Below, piece after piece: positions 1 through 7,967 of a DNA stretch of 64,000 bases (position 1 is the stretch's first letter; every line of letters starts with the position of its first letter). The notes below the pieces were generated by a model. It saw only the letters and a list, made by a program, of their open reading frames with translations. It searched no databases and had not been told where the DNA came from. Origin of the DNA: Photobacterium sp. TLY01 (GTDB lineage Bacteria > Pseudomonadota > Gammaproteobacteria > Enterobacterales > Vibrionaceae); the NCBI RefSeq assembly GCF_021432065.1, contig NZ_CP090364.1, positions 868,001 through 932,000 on the forward strand, read 5' to 3'. Both the position numbers and the translations under genes were made by a program.

Positions 1-1
1 T

Positions 2-100
2 GTCAGCTGGTATCTGCTCATTGGCATTCAGGCGCAGTATGAAGAGCACTGGCAACTGGGTACCGAGCAAATCTGCAGCCTGATCAGGCTGGATTGCTGA
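2..100 (+). CDS. fliR: FliR C-terminus (partial)
   Basis: Open frame running in from the left edge and ending at a TGA 21 bases before flhB. Only about 32 residues are visible, ending in a Trp- and Cys-containing tail. In Vibrionaceae the gene directly before flhB is fliR, an integral membrane part of the flagellar type III export gate. The assignment rests on that synteny and on the open frame. The visible tail is too short to carry a diagnostic motif. Confidence 0.55.
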   Translation, partial: VSWYLLIGIQAQYEEHWQLGTEQICSLIRLDC

Positions 101-121
101 TGACAGGTAGGAGGGAGTCTG

Positions 122-1252
122 ATGGCTGAGTCAGACGGACAAGAACGTACTGAAGACGCAACCCCCCGACGGTTGCAGCAAGCGCGGGAGAAAGGTCAGG
201 TCGCGCGCTCAAAAGAACTGGCGTCGGTCGCGGTACTGGTCGCCGGAGCGGTTGGCCTGATGTGGTTTGGCGAAATGCTGGCCGTTGCTTTGAGTGAAGT
301 GATGCGCAAGTTCTTTACGCTCAGCCGGGAGGAAGTGTTTGATTTTACCAAACTGCTTTCGGTGACCGGGGACGCCATCGCGCATATGCTGTGGCCTTTG
401 CTGCTGGTGCTGATCTTTCTTTTTGTGGCGGCACTGATCGGCGCTTCCGCCCTGGGCGGAATCAGTGTTTCCGCTGAAGCGGCCAGACCTAAACTTTCCC
501 GGATGAACCCGGCCAGCGGCCTTAAACGTATGATAGGCAAGCAAAGTGCCGTTGAGCTGGTGAAATCCATCCTCAAAGTCACTTTGGTGGCCGGCGTTGC
601 GTATTACCTGATGTACAGCAGCCTGGAAGGTTTCTTTCAGCTCAGCATTGAGACCTATCCGAGCAACATCTTTCATGCGCTGGAGATTTTACTGCGCTTT
701 GTCTTGCTGATCTGTTGCTCGCTGCTGGTGGTGGTGGCGATCGATGTGCCGTACCAGATCTGGCAGCATAACGAGCAGCTGAAGATGACCAAGCAGGAAG
801 TCAAAGACGAATATAAAGATGTCGAAGGGAAACCTGAGGTCAAAGGTCGTATCCGTATGCTGCAGCGTGAAATGGCGCAGCGGCGCATGATGGCGGAAGT
901 GCCTAAGGCCGATGTAGTCATCACCAACCCGGAGCACTTCTCTGTGGCCTTGCGTTATGACCCGAAACTGGATCGGGCGCCTGTGGTCATCGCCAAAGGA
1001 ACCGATCACATGGCGATGAAAATCCGGGAAGTGGCCAACCAATACAAGATTGACATCGTGCCTGCGCCGCCGCTGGCACGTTCCCTCTACCACAGTACCG
1101 AACTGGAACAGCAAATACCGGATGGTCTGTTTGCTGCAGTCGCGCAGGTACTGGCGTACGTGTTCCAGCTGAAACAATACCGGCGCGGTCAGGGTAAGCG
1201 GCCCAAGTTATCTGCTGGTGCTGTGGATATTCCTCCTGAATTACGCCACTGA
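122..1252 (+). CDS. flhB: Flagellar export switch protein FlhB
   Basis: Membrane component of the flagellar type III export gate that switches substrate class from rod/hook to filament proteins. At 376 residues it has the normal length. The N-terminus carries the family signature (E-x-T-E-x-A-T-P-R-R, then a basic stretch), followed by four hydrophobic segments (about residues 35-60, 90-115, 145-165, 185-210) and a charged cytoplasmic domain. The self-cleavage site is N269-P270-E271-H272, with Glu where the textbook motif NPTH has Thr; the scissile Asn-Pro bond is kept. A strong ribosome site (GGAGGGAG) precedes the ATG. It follows the fliR end by 21 bases, as in other vibrios. Confidence 0.97.
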   Translation: MAESDGQERTEDATPRRLQQAREKGQVARSKELASVAVLVAGAVGLMWFGEMLAVALSEVMRKFFTLSREEVFDFTKLLSVTGDAIAHMLWPLLLVLIFLFVAALIGASALGGISVSAEAARPKLSRMNPASGLKRMIGKQSAVELVKSILKVTLVAGVAYYLMYSSLEGFFQLSIETYPSNIFHALEILLRFVLLICCSLLVVVAIDVPYQIWQHNEQLKMTKQEVKDEYKDVEGKPEVKGRIRMLQREMAQRRMMAEVPKADVVITNPEHFSVALRYDPKLDRAPVVIAKGTDHMAMKIREVANQYKIDIVPAPPLARSLYHSTELEQQIPDGLFAAVAQVLAYVFQLKQYRRGQGKRPKLSAGAVDIPPELRH

Positions 1253-1433
1253 TCCTTTGCGGCAGAATGTTTTGGCTGCAGGTCAAAAAATTGACTTATC
1301 AAAGCGGTATAAATTTTGCTTTATGCGAAGCTTAGCCCGTTCAGATGTCTGATATTCACGGACAACGCCCAGTGAAGTCACCGAGCGCGCTGTGAACACT
1401 GACGATTAACCGATCCCAACCCAGTAAGAATGC

Positions 1434-3530
1434 ATGAAGCTGCCGATACCCTTTTCAGATAAATTGCCTTTACACAGATTACAGTCATTGCCTGCAATCG
1501 GTGCCCCTGTCATGGTTCTGGCAACATTGGCGATGGTTGTGTTGCCAATGCCGCCCCTCCTGCTGGATATGGCCTTTTCCTTTAATATTGCCCTGGCTCT
1601 TGTGGTGCTGTTGGTGACTGTGTACACCCGTCGCCCGCTGGATTTTGCGGCTTTTCCGACCGTACTGCTGATTGCCACCCTGCTCAGGCTGGCACTGAAC
1701 GTGGCATCTACCCGGGTTGTACTGCTGAATGGTCATGAAGGCCCGGAGGCGGCAGGTCAGGTGATCGACGCCTTTGGCTCTGTGGTGATCGGGGGAAACT
1801 ATGCGGTGGGTCTGGTGGTCTTCCTGATTCTGATGATCATCAACTTCATGGTCGTGACCAAAGGTGCCGGCCGGATTTCAGAAGTCAGCGCCCGCTTTAC
1901 CCTGGATGCCTTGCCGGGTAAGCAGATGGCGATTGATGCTGATCTCAATGCCGGGCTGATTGATCAGGAGCAGGCGCGCACACGCCGCAGCGAAGTTACC
2001 AAAGAGGCTGACTTTTACGGCTCAATGGACGGTGCGTCTAAGTTTGTGAAAGGGGATGCCATTGCCGGTATCCTGATCCTTTTCATTAATATTATCGGCG
2101 GCCTGATTATCGGGATGGGCCAGCATGGTCTCGGCTTTAATGAAGCGATTGAGATTTACAGCCTGCTGACTATCGGGGATGGTCTGGTGGCGCAAATCCC
2201 GTCTTTGTTGCTGTCCATTGGCGCTGCCATGATGGTGACTCGTCAAAATACTGACGAAGACATGGGGCAGCAGATGCTGTTCCAGATGTTTAACAATCCC
2301 CAGGCTCTGATCATCACAGGCGGAATACTGTTTGTGATGGGGATTGTTCCCGGCATGCCGCATATTCCGTTTCTGCTGCTGGCGCTGATGATCGGCCTGA
2401 TTGCCTATTGGCGGGTGAAGAAAGCGCAACAGGCAAAAGTATTGGCAGAATCCGCCCCGCCTGAGGCGCTCGACAGCAAGCCTGTGACCAAAGAGCTGTC
2501 GTGGGATGATGTCCAGCCTATGGATACCATCAGCCTGGAAGTTGGCTACCGCTTGATCCCTATGGTCGATAAAGAGCAGGGCGGCGAGTTGCTGGAGCGG
2601 GTCAAAGGTGTCCGGAAAAAGCTGTCACAGGATTTTGGCTTCCTGGTGCCGCCTGTTCATATCCGCGATAACCTGGAACTGCCGCCCAACACTTACCGCA
2701 TCAGTCTGATGGGGGTGAACAATGGCGAATCCAACATTCACCCGGACATGGAGCTGGCGATCAATCCGGGTCAGGTCTTTGGCAGCCTGGAAGGGGAGCG
2801 CACCACCGATCCTGCATTCGGGCTGGAAGCGGTGTGGATTTTAGAATCACAGCGCGAGCATGCTCAGGCACTGGGCTATACCGTTGTTGATGCCGCCACT
2901 GTCCTGGCTACTCACTTGAGTCAGATTCTGGTGAACAATGCTTCTCAGCTGCTCGGCCATGAAGAAGTACAGAACCTGCTGGAAGTGCTGGGGCAGTCGA
3001 CGCCGAAACTGGTGGACAATTTCGTCCCGGATCAGCTGCCGTTAGGGGCTGTGGTAAAAGTACTGCAGAACCTGCTGCATGAAGGGGTACCGATCCGTGA
3101 TATCCGCACCATCGTCCAGACTTTGTCCGAGTATTCCGGTAAGAGTCAAGATCCCGACATTCTCACCGCAGCGGCACGGATTGGCCTGAAACGCCTAATT
3201 GTTCAGGAAATCAATGGAATAGAGCCTGAACTGCCGGTTATTACTCTGGTTCCTGAGTTGGAACAAATTTTGCATAAAACTATGCAGTCAAGCGGGGGCG
3301 AGTCCTCCGGGATTGAACCGGGTCTGGCTGAACGCTTGCAGCGCTCTCTGACCGAAGCCACACATCAGCAAGAGTTGAAAGGCGAACCGGCGGTACTGTT
3401 AACGTCTGGCGTACTGCGCGGCACGTTAGCCAAGTTTGTGAAAAACACCATCCCGACACTGCGGGTGCTGTCTTATCAGGAAATTCCTGATGAAAAGCAA
3501 ATCCGTATTGTGAATGCAGTGGGTAACTAG
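1434..3530 (+). CDS. flhA: Flagellar export gate protein FlhA
   Basis: Largest export-gate subunit, 698 residues. The N-terminal half has about eight membrane segments. The conserved FHIPEP-family loop lies near residues 143-172 (GAGRISEVSARF, then LPGKQMAIDADLNAG). The C-terminal half is the cytoplasmic domain that docks chaperone-substrate complexes. A 181-base gap separates it from flhB, so it probably has its own promoter; I could not identify a convincing sigma-54 or sigma-28 site there by eye. The ribosome site before the ATG is weak. It is followed after 66 bases by flhF. Confidence 0.97.
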   Translation: MKLPIPFSDKLPLHRLQSLPAIGAPVMVLATLAMVVLPMPPLLLDMAFSFNIALALVVLLVTVYTRRPLDFAAFPTVLLIATLLRLALNVASTRVVLLNGHEGPEAAGQVIDAFGSVVIGGNYAVGLVVFLILMIINFMVVTKGAGRISEVSARFTLDALPGKQMAIDADLNAGLIDQEQARTRRSEVTKEADFYGSMDGASKFVKGDAIAGILILFINIIGGLIIGMGQHGLGFNEAIEIYSLLTIGDGLVAQIPSLLLSIGAAMMVTRQNTDEDMGQQMLFQMFNNPQALIITGGILFVMGIVPGMPHIPFLLLALMIGLIAYWRVKKAQQAKVLAESAPPEALDSKPVTKELSWDDVQPMDTISLEVGYRLIPMVDKEQGGELLERVKGVRKKLSQDFGFLVPPVHIRDNLELPPNTYRISLMGVNNGESNIHPDMELAINPGQVFGSLEGERTTDPAFGLEAVWILESQREHAQALGYTVVDAATVLATHLSQILVNNASQLLGHEEVQNLLEVLGQSTPKLVDNFVPDQLPLGAVVKVLQNLLHEGVPIRDIRTIVQTLSEYSGKSQDPDILTAAARIGLKRLIVQEINGIEPELPVITLVPELEQILHKTMQSSGGESSGIEPGLAERLQRSLTEATHQQELKGEPAVLLTSGVLRGTLAKFVKNTIPTLRVLSYQEIPDEKQIRIVNAVGN

Positions 3531-3596
3531 GTGTCTCAGGCTGACTGAGTCAGCCGAAACGTGCAGGGTAATCCGTCACCGGATGGGAAGACTGAA

Positions 3597-5174
3597 TTGA
3601 AAATTAAACGATTTTTTGCCAAGGATATGCGAACCGCGCTGAGTGAAGTCAAAGAACAACTCGGTGCGAATGCGGTGATCATGTCCAATAAGAAAGTGAC
3701 CGGCGGGGTTGAGATCGTGGCGGCGGTGGACAATGACGCCAGCGAAGCTAAGGTCCCCTCACCGTCACAACCTGCCCGTGATGCCCTGGCGGAACGTTTT
3801 GGTGAGGCCAGACGCAAATTGGCGGATGACAAGGTCCAGTTGCAGCAGCCAGGCAGCGGTCACTTTGCCCGAGTGCTGCAAAATTACGCTCAGGAGCCTG
3901 AAACTGAAGTGGACTCTCTGTCTGCTTTGTTGCAGCGTCAGTCGAAACACAGCAGCGGCCACTCGGCTGAGCGTCAGGGATATGACTTTTCCTCCCGTCC
4001 TCCCTCGGAAAAAAGCCCTTACGGCGGTGACAGACGTCAGACGACACACCCTTATGGGGCTGCCGGACGTCAGTCTCAGACCAATGCTTACGGTGATTAC
4101 CGCCAAAATCATGACGCAGATGCACCGGCAGGGCGAACCGGCCGAACAGCTCAAGCCGGCGCCAGCCAGAAAAACAGTGGATTTCAGAACCGTCTGGATC
4201 CCAGCCGTTATGAGTCGCGTGCACCCCGTCGCGACGATGATCTGGATGCGATGCGCAGCGAGATGGCGTCGATTCGTCGTCTGCTGGAGCACCAGTTGTC
4301 CGGTTTGATGTGGCAGGAGGTTGAGCGGCGTGAGCCGATGCGGGCCATGATGATCAAACGGCTGGAAAAAATGGGCTTATCTTCAGAGCTGGCCGATCAG
4401 CTGGCTTGTTATATTCCGGAAGATGTCCCGCCGCACAAGGCCTGGGCATCCCTGCTTCAGTTACTGGCCGATCAGATCATTACCACAGATGACTGCATCC
4501 TCGAAACCGGGGGCGTGGTCGCGCTGCTCGGTCCGACCGGTGTCGGAAAAACAACGACCATTGCCAAACTGGCCGCCAGAGCGGCGATGGACTTTGGTCC
4601 TAATGAAATCGCATTGGTCACCACAGATACTTATCGTATCGGTGCACATGAACAACTGGCAACCTATGGTCGAATTTTGGGCTGTCCGGTCAGAGTTGCT
4701 AAAGATGCCGAAGAGCTTGCCGATATACTTCATCAGTTACGGCATCGCCGCCTTGTCCTGCTCGATACAGCAGGCATGGGGCAAAGGGATCTCCGCCTGC
4801 AGGAACAGCTGGATACCCTGATGCACAATAGTGGCTCACAAATTCGTAGCTTTCTGGTATTACCGGCAACCTCCCAGCGCCGCGTTCTGCACGAAACCAT
4901 TGAGCATTTCCGTCGTATCCCGCTGTCGGGCTGCGTGCTGACGAAGCTGGACGAAACCCTCAGTTTGGGTGAAGTGATCAGTGTCACGCTGGAAAGTGCG
5001 TTGCCGATCGCCTACCTGGCGGATGGTCAGCGGGTGCCTGAAGACATTAAAGTCGCCACAGGACACTTCATGGTGAATCGTGCAAACGAGTTGTTGGAAA
5101 ACGACATGGGCCAGCAAACCCACTTCTGGAGCAGCGATAGCGCAGATAACCAGGGGGCGGATTTTTATGATTGA
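3597..5174 (+). CDS. flhF: Flagellar SRP-type GTPase FlhF
   Basis: SRP-family GTPase that places the polar flagellum and recruits early basal-body parts. The N-terminal B domain starts LKIKRFFAKDMRTAL, followed by a low-complexity polar stretch rich in Gln, Arg, Tyr and Ser (about residues 90-220), then the NG domain: P-loop GPTGVGKTT at 312-320, DTAGM from D390, and TKLD at 449-452. I chose the TTG at 3597 because GGAAG sits about 8 bases upstream and family members begin at this point. An in-frame GTG at 3561 would add 12 unconserved residues. The stop overlaps the flhG start. Confidence 0.93.
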   Translation: MKIKRFFAKDMRTALSEVKEQLGANAVIMSNKKVTGGVEIVAAVDNDASEAKVPSPSQPARDALAERFGEARRKLADDKVQLQQPGSGHFARVLQNYAQEPETEVDSLSALLQRQSKHSSGHSAERQGYDFSSRPPSEKSPYGGDRRQTTHPYGAAGRQSQTNAYGDYRQNHDADAPAGRTGRTAQAGASQKNSGFQNRLDPSRYESRAPRRDDDLDAMRSEMASIRRLLEHQLSGLMWQEVERREPMRAMMIKRLEKMGLSSELADQLACYIPEDVPPHKAWASLLQLLADQIITTDDCILETGGVVALLGPTGVGKTTTIAKLAARAAMDFGPNEIALVTTDTYRIGAHEQLATYGRILGCPVRVAKDAEELADILHQLRHRRLVLLDTAGMGQRDLRLQEQLDTLMHNSGSQIRSFLVLPATSQRRVLHETIEHFRRIPLSGCVLTKLDETLSLGEVISVTLESALPIAYLADGQRVPEDIKVATGHFMVNRANELLENDMGQQTHFWSSDSADNQGADFYD

Positions 5175-6054
5175 GAACATGATGCACGATCAAGCAAGCG
5201 GCTTGCGCCGTATGACAAAACTGGCCTCGACCAAAGTGATCACCGTCAGTGGTGGTAAAGGCGGTGTGGGTAAAACCAACATCACGCTCAATATGGCGAT
5301 TGCCATGGCCCGGCAGGGCAAGAGAGTGATGGTGCTGGATGCCGATCTTGGCCTGGCCAATGTTGATGTGATGCTGGGGCTGCGAGCAGGTCGTAACCTG
5401 TCTCATGTCCTGTCGGGAGTGTGCGATCTCCGGGATATCATCATTGAAGGCCCTTACGGCGTCAAAATCATACCGGCTTCTTCTGGCACGCAAAATATGG
5501 CGGAACTGTCCAGTGCTCAGCACGTGGGCCTGATCCGCGCGTTTGCCACCCTGGAAGATGAAGTGGATGTTCTGCTGGTCGATACTGCCGCAGGGATCTC
5601 AGATATGGTATTGAGTTTTGCCGGTGCCGCCCAGGATGTACTCATTGTCGTATGTGATGAGCCGACCTCAATTACCGATGCGTATGCGCTGATTAAAATC
5701 CTGAACCGGGAATACCAGGTGCAGCGGTTTAAAATTGTGGCCAATATGGTCCGCAGTTACCGTGAAGGGCGAGAGCTGTTTGCCAAGCTGACCCGGGTGA
5801 CTGAACGATTTTTGCAGGCCAACATGGAGTTGGTTGCCTGTATTCCATTAGATGACAGGGTACGTCAGTCGATTAAGCGGCAAAAAGTGGTTGTGGAAGC
5901 GTTCCCGCGTAGCCCAGCGGCACTGGCCCTGACAACGCTTGCCAACAAAGCGTTAACCTGGCCGGTACCGAATAATCCGGCCGGACATCTGGAATTTTTT
6001 GTTGAAAAGTTATTAGTAAAACCAACACCTGAAGAGGTACCTCTGGGTGAATAA
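5167..6054 (+). CDS. flhG: Flagellar number regulator FlhG (FleN), MinD-like ATPase
   Basis: ParA/MinD-type ATPase that partners FlhF and limits polar flagella number. In this family it also acts on the master flagellar regulator. 295 residues. The deviant Walker A motif KGGVGKT begins at K31, and DxD-type nucleotide contacts follow (MVLDADLGLANVD). The ATG at 5167 overlaps the flhF stop by 8 bases and has a GGGGGCGG ribosome site, which supports translational coupling. A longer in-frame extension exists upstream but would lie inside flhF. fliA follows with an 8-base overlap. Confidence 0.94.
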   Translation: MIENMMHDQASGLRRMTKLASTKVITVSGGKGGVGKTNITLNMAIAMARQGKRVMVLDADLGLANVDVMLGLRAGRNLSHVLSGVCDLRDIIIEGPYGVKIIPASSGTQNMAELSSAQHVGLIRAFATLEDEVDVLLVDTAAGISDMVLSFAGAAQDVLIVVCDEPTSITDAYALIKILNREYQVQRFKIVANMVRSYREGRELFAKLTRVTERFLQANMELVACIPLDDRVRQSIKRQKVVVEAFPRSPAALALTTLANKALTWPVPNNPAGHLEFFVEKLLVKPTPEEVPLGE

Positions 6055-6772
6055 AGCACAAACATACGGCCGATATCAGGAATCCCCCCATGCGTTTGTT
6101 GAGCGGTATTCGTCACTGGTGAAGCGGATCGCGCATCACCTGATGGCGCGATTGCCACCCAATGTGCAACTGGAAGATCTGATCCAGGCTGGCATGATTG
6201 GTTTGCTGGAAGCACAACAGAACTATGATCCGGGCAAAGGAGCCAGTTTTGAAACCTTTGCCGGAATTCGAATTCGGGGCGCCATGCTGGATGATATCCG
6301 TCGTGGCGACTGGGTTCCTCGCTCCGTATACAAAAACAACCGCCGGATATCTGACGCTATTGCTCAGTTGGAAAGCCGCCTTGGCCGCGATCCAAATGAC
6401 CAGGAAATTGCTGAATATCTCGAAATGACACTCGAACAGTACCATCAGGCATTAAATGATGTTAATTGTGGTCGCCTAGTGGGTATGGACGACCTGGGTG
6501 TCTCAGAAGATACGGTAGCAACCGAAGATTCAGTGGCAGAAAACCTCCCTTTTCAGGATGTTGCGGATGGCAGCTTTCGCCATGCATTGGCGGGTGCTAT
6601 TCGTACTTTGCCGGAAAGGGAAGCACTGGTGTTGTCGTTGTATTACGACGAGGAACTCAACCTCAAAGAAATTGGTGCCGTTTTAGGTGTCAGTGAATCC
6701 CGTATTTGCCAGATTCACAGTCAGGCAATGCAGCGTCTGCGGGCCAAGTTGTCTGCTTGGACTGCTTCATAA
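6047..6772 (+). CDS. fliA: Flagellar sigma factor FliA (sigma-28)
   Basis: Alternative sigma factor for late flagellar genes, normally held by the anti-sigma FlgM until the hook is finished. 241 residues, the usual length. Region 2 includes [19 protein letters not shown] and the core-binding segment [26 protein letters not shown]. Region 4 has the helix-turn-helix [22 protein letters not shown] near the C-terminus. It starts with GTG inside the end of flhG. Its position between flhG and cheY is the standard vibrio arrangement. Confidence 0.97.
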   Translation: MNKAQTYGRYQESPHAFVERYSSLVKRIAHHLMARLPPNVQLEDLIQAGMIGLLEAQQNYDPGKGASFETFAGIRIRGAMLDDIRRGDWVPRSVYKNNRRISDAIAQLESRLGRDPNDQEIAEYLEMTLEQYHQALNDVNCGRLVGMDDLGVSEDTVATEDSVAENLPFQDVADGSFRHALAGAIRTLPEREALVLSLYYDEELNLKEIGAVLGVSESRICQIHSQAMQRLRAKLSAWTAS

Positions 6773-6816
6773 ACACACGATTTAGAAGAAACACTGTGAC
6801 CTCAGTGGAGGCAACT

Positions 6817-7200
6817 TTGAATAAAAATATGAAAATCCTCATTGTTGACGACTTTTCAACAATGCGCCGTATCGTCAAGAACTTACTACGTGACCTGGGC
6901 TTTAATAACACCCAGGAGGCGGATGATGGATTGACTGCGTTACCCATGTTAAAGAAAGGCGACTTCGATTTCGTCGTCACCGACTGGAATATGCCGGGCA
7001 TGCAAGGCATTGACTTGCTCAAGCAGATCCGGGCCGATGCCAGCCTGAAACACCTGCCAGTACTGATGATCACTGCTGAAGCTAAGCGCGAGCAGATCAT
7101 CGAAGCTGCTCAGGCCGGTGTGAATGGCTACATTGTTAAGCCATTTACCGCTGCGACGCTGAAAGAAAAACTGGACAAGATTTTTGAGCGTATGCAGTGA
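6817..7200 (+). CDS. cheY: Chemotaxis response regulator CheY
   Basis: Single-domain response regulator that binds the flagellar switch when phosphorylated by CheA. 127 residues from the chosen start. Acidic pocket D11-D12, phospho-acceptor D56 (VVTDWNMPG), the switch Thr in MITAEAK, and K108 in VKPFTA. The TTG at 6817 is preferred because GTGGAGG lies 5-6 bases upstream. The ATG at 6829 and the GTG at 6805 are alternatives. The sequence closely resembles the CheY of the vibrio flagellar cluster. It stands between fliA and cheZ. Confidence 0.95.
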   Translation: MNKNMKILIVDDFSTMRRIVKNLLRDLGFNNTQEADDGLTALPMLKKGDFDFVVTDWNMPGMQGIDLLKQIRADASLKHLPVLMITAEAKREQIIEAAQAGVNGYIVKPFTAATLKEKLDKIFERMQ

Positions 7201-7235
7201 TGCCGTCAGTCTGACGCTAACTAGGGTAGGCACAT

Positions 7236-7958
7236 ATGATTTCACTTGAACAGGCGAAACAACTCGTCGCGCTGCTGGAAGAAGACCGGCAGGCGGACGC
7301 GGATGAGTTGTTCCGAAGCCTGGTGTCGGATTGTCGGGATCCGATGTATCTCGAAGTGGGGAAATTGACGCGTCAATTACATGACTCATTACAGAATTTT
7401 CGTCTGGATCCCCGTATTGCTGATTTGGCGACGACTGACATTCCTGACGCGCGCGGACGTCTGAATTATGTGATCGATAAAACCGAGGAAGCCGCCAACA
7501 GGACCATGGATGCTGTTGAAGGCACGCTTCCAATCGCAGATTTATTACGTGAACGTCTGATGCAAGTGAAACCCCAGTGGCAAAGTTTAATGCACGGGGC
7601 GATCACCCTTGGTGAGTTCAAGCAGCTTTGTCACGATATTGACGCATTATTAGTTCAGCTCGACGGTGACAGTGAGACGCTGCACCGTCATCTGACTGAG
7701 ATTCTGATGGCACAGGACTTCCAGGATTTGACAGGCCAGGTGATTCGCCGGGTGATTGAACTCGTTCATGAAGTGGAGCATCAGCTGGTTGAGATTCTGA
7801 AAGCTGCCGGTATTGAACAGAGTGAAAGCTCAGTGGTCGTGAGCCAGAAAGACAAAACACTCTCCCCGGAAGGGCCAATTATCAACAGTGCTGAACGCAC
7901 TGACGTTATGTCTACTCAGGATGACGTCGATGATTTGCTATCAAGTCTTGGATTTTAG
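7236..7958 (+). CDS. cheZ: CheY-P phosphatase CheZ
   Basis: Speeds dephosphorylation of CheY-P and so ends the turning signal. 240 residues, mostly helical. The catalytic-type segment LTEILMAQDFQDLTGQVIRRVI carries the conserved D-x-x-x-Q pair that orients the attacking water. The extreme C-terminus (DDVDDLLSSLGF) is the acidic-amphipathic CheY-binding tail typical of the family. The ATG has a nearby AGGGTAGG ribosome site. It precedes cheA by 9 bases. Confidence 0.96.
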   Translation: MISLEQAKQLVALLEEDRQADADELFRSLVSDCRDPMYLEVGKLTRQLHDSLQNFRLDPRIADLATTDIPDARGRLNYVIDKTEEAANRTMDAVEGTLPIADLLRERLMQVKPQWQSLMHGAITLGEFKQLCHDIDALLVQLDGDSETLHRHLTEILMAQDFQDLTGQVIRRVIELVHEVEHQLVEILKAAGIEQSESSVVVSQKDKTLSPEGPIINSAERTDVMSTQDDVDDLLSSLGF

Positions 7959-7967
7959 GGGAAGCTT

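Noticed and set aside
1253..1433. Possible sigma-54 promoter before flhA
   Set aside because: GG and GC elements near 1258-1280 do not have the required ten-base spacing, so I do not call a site.
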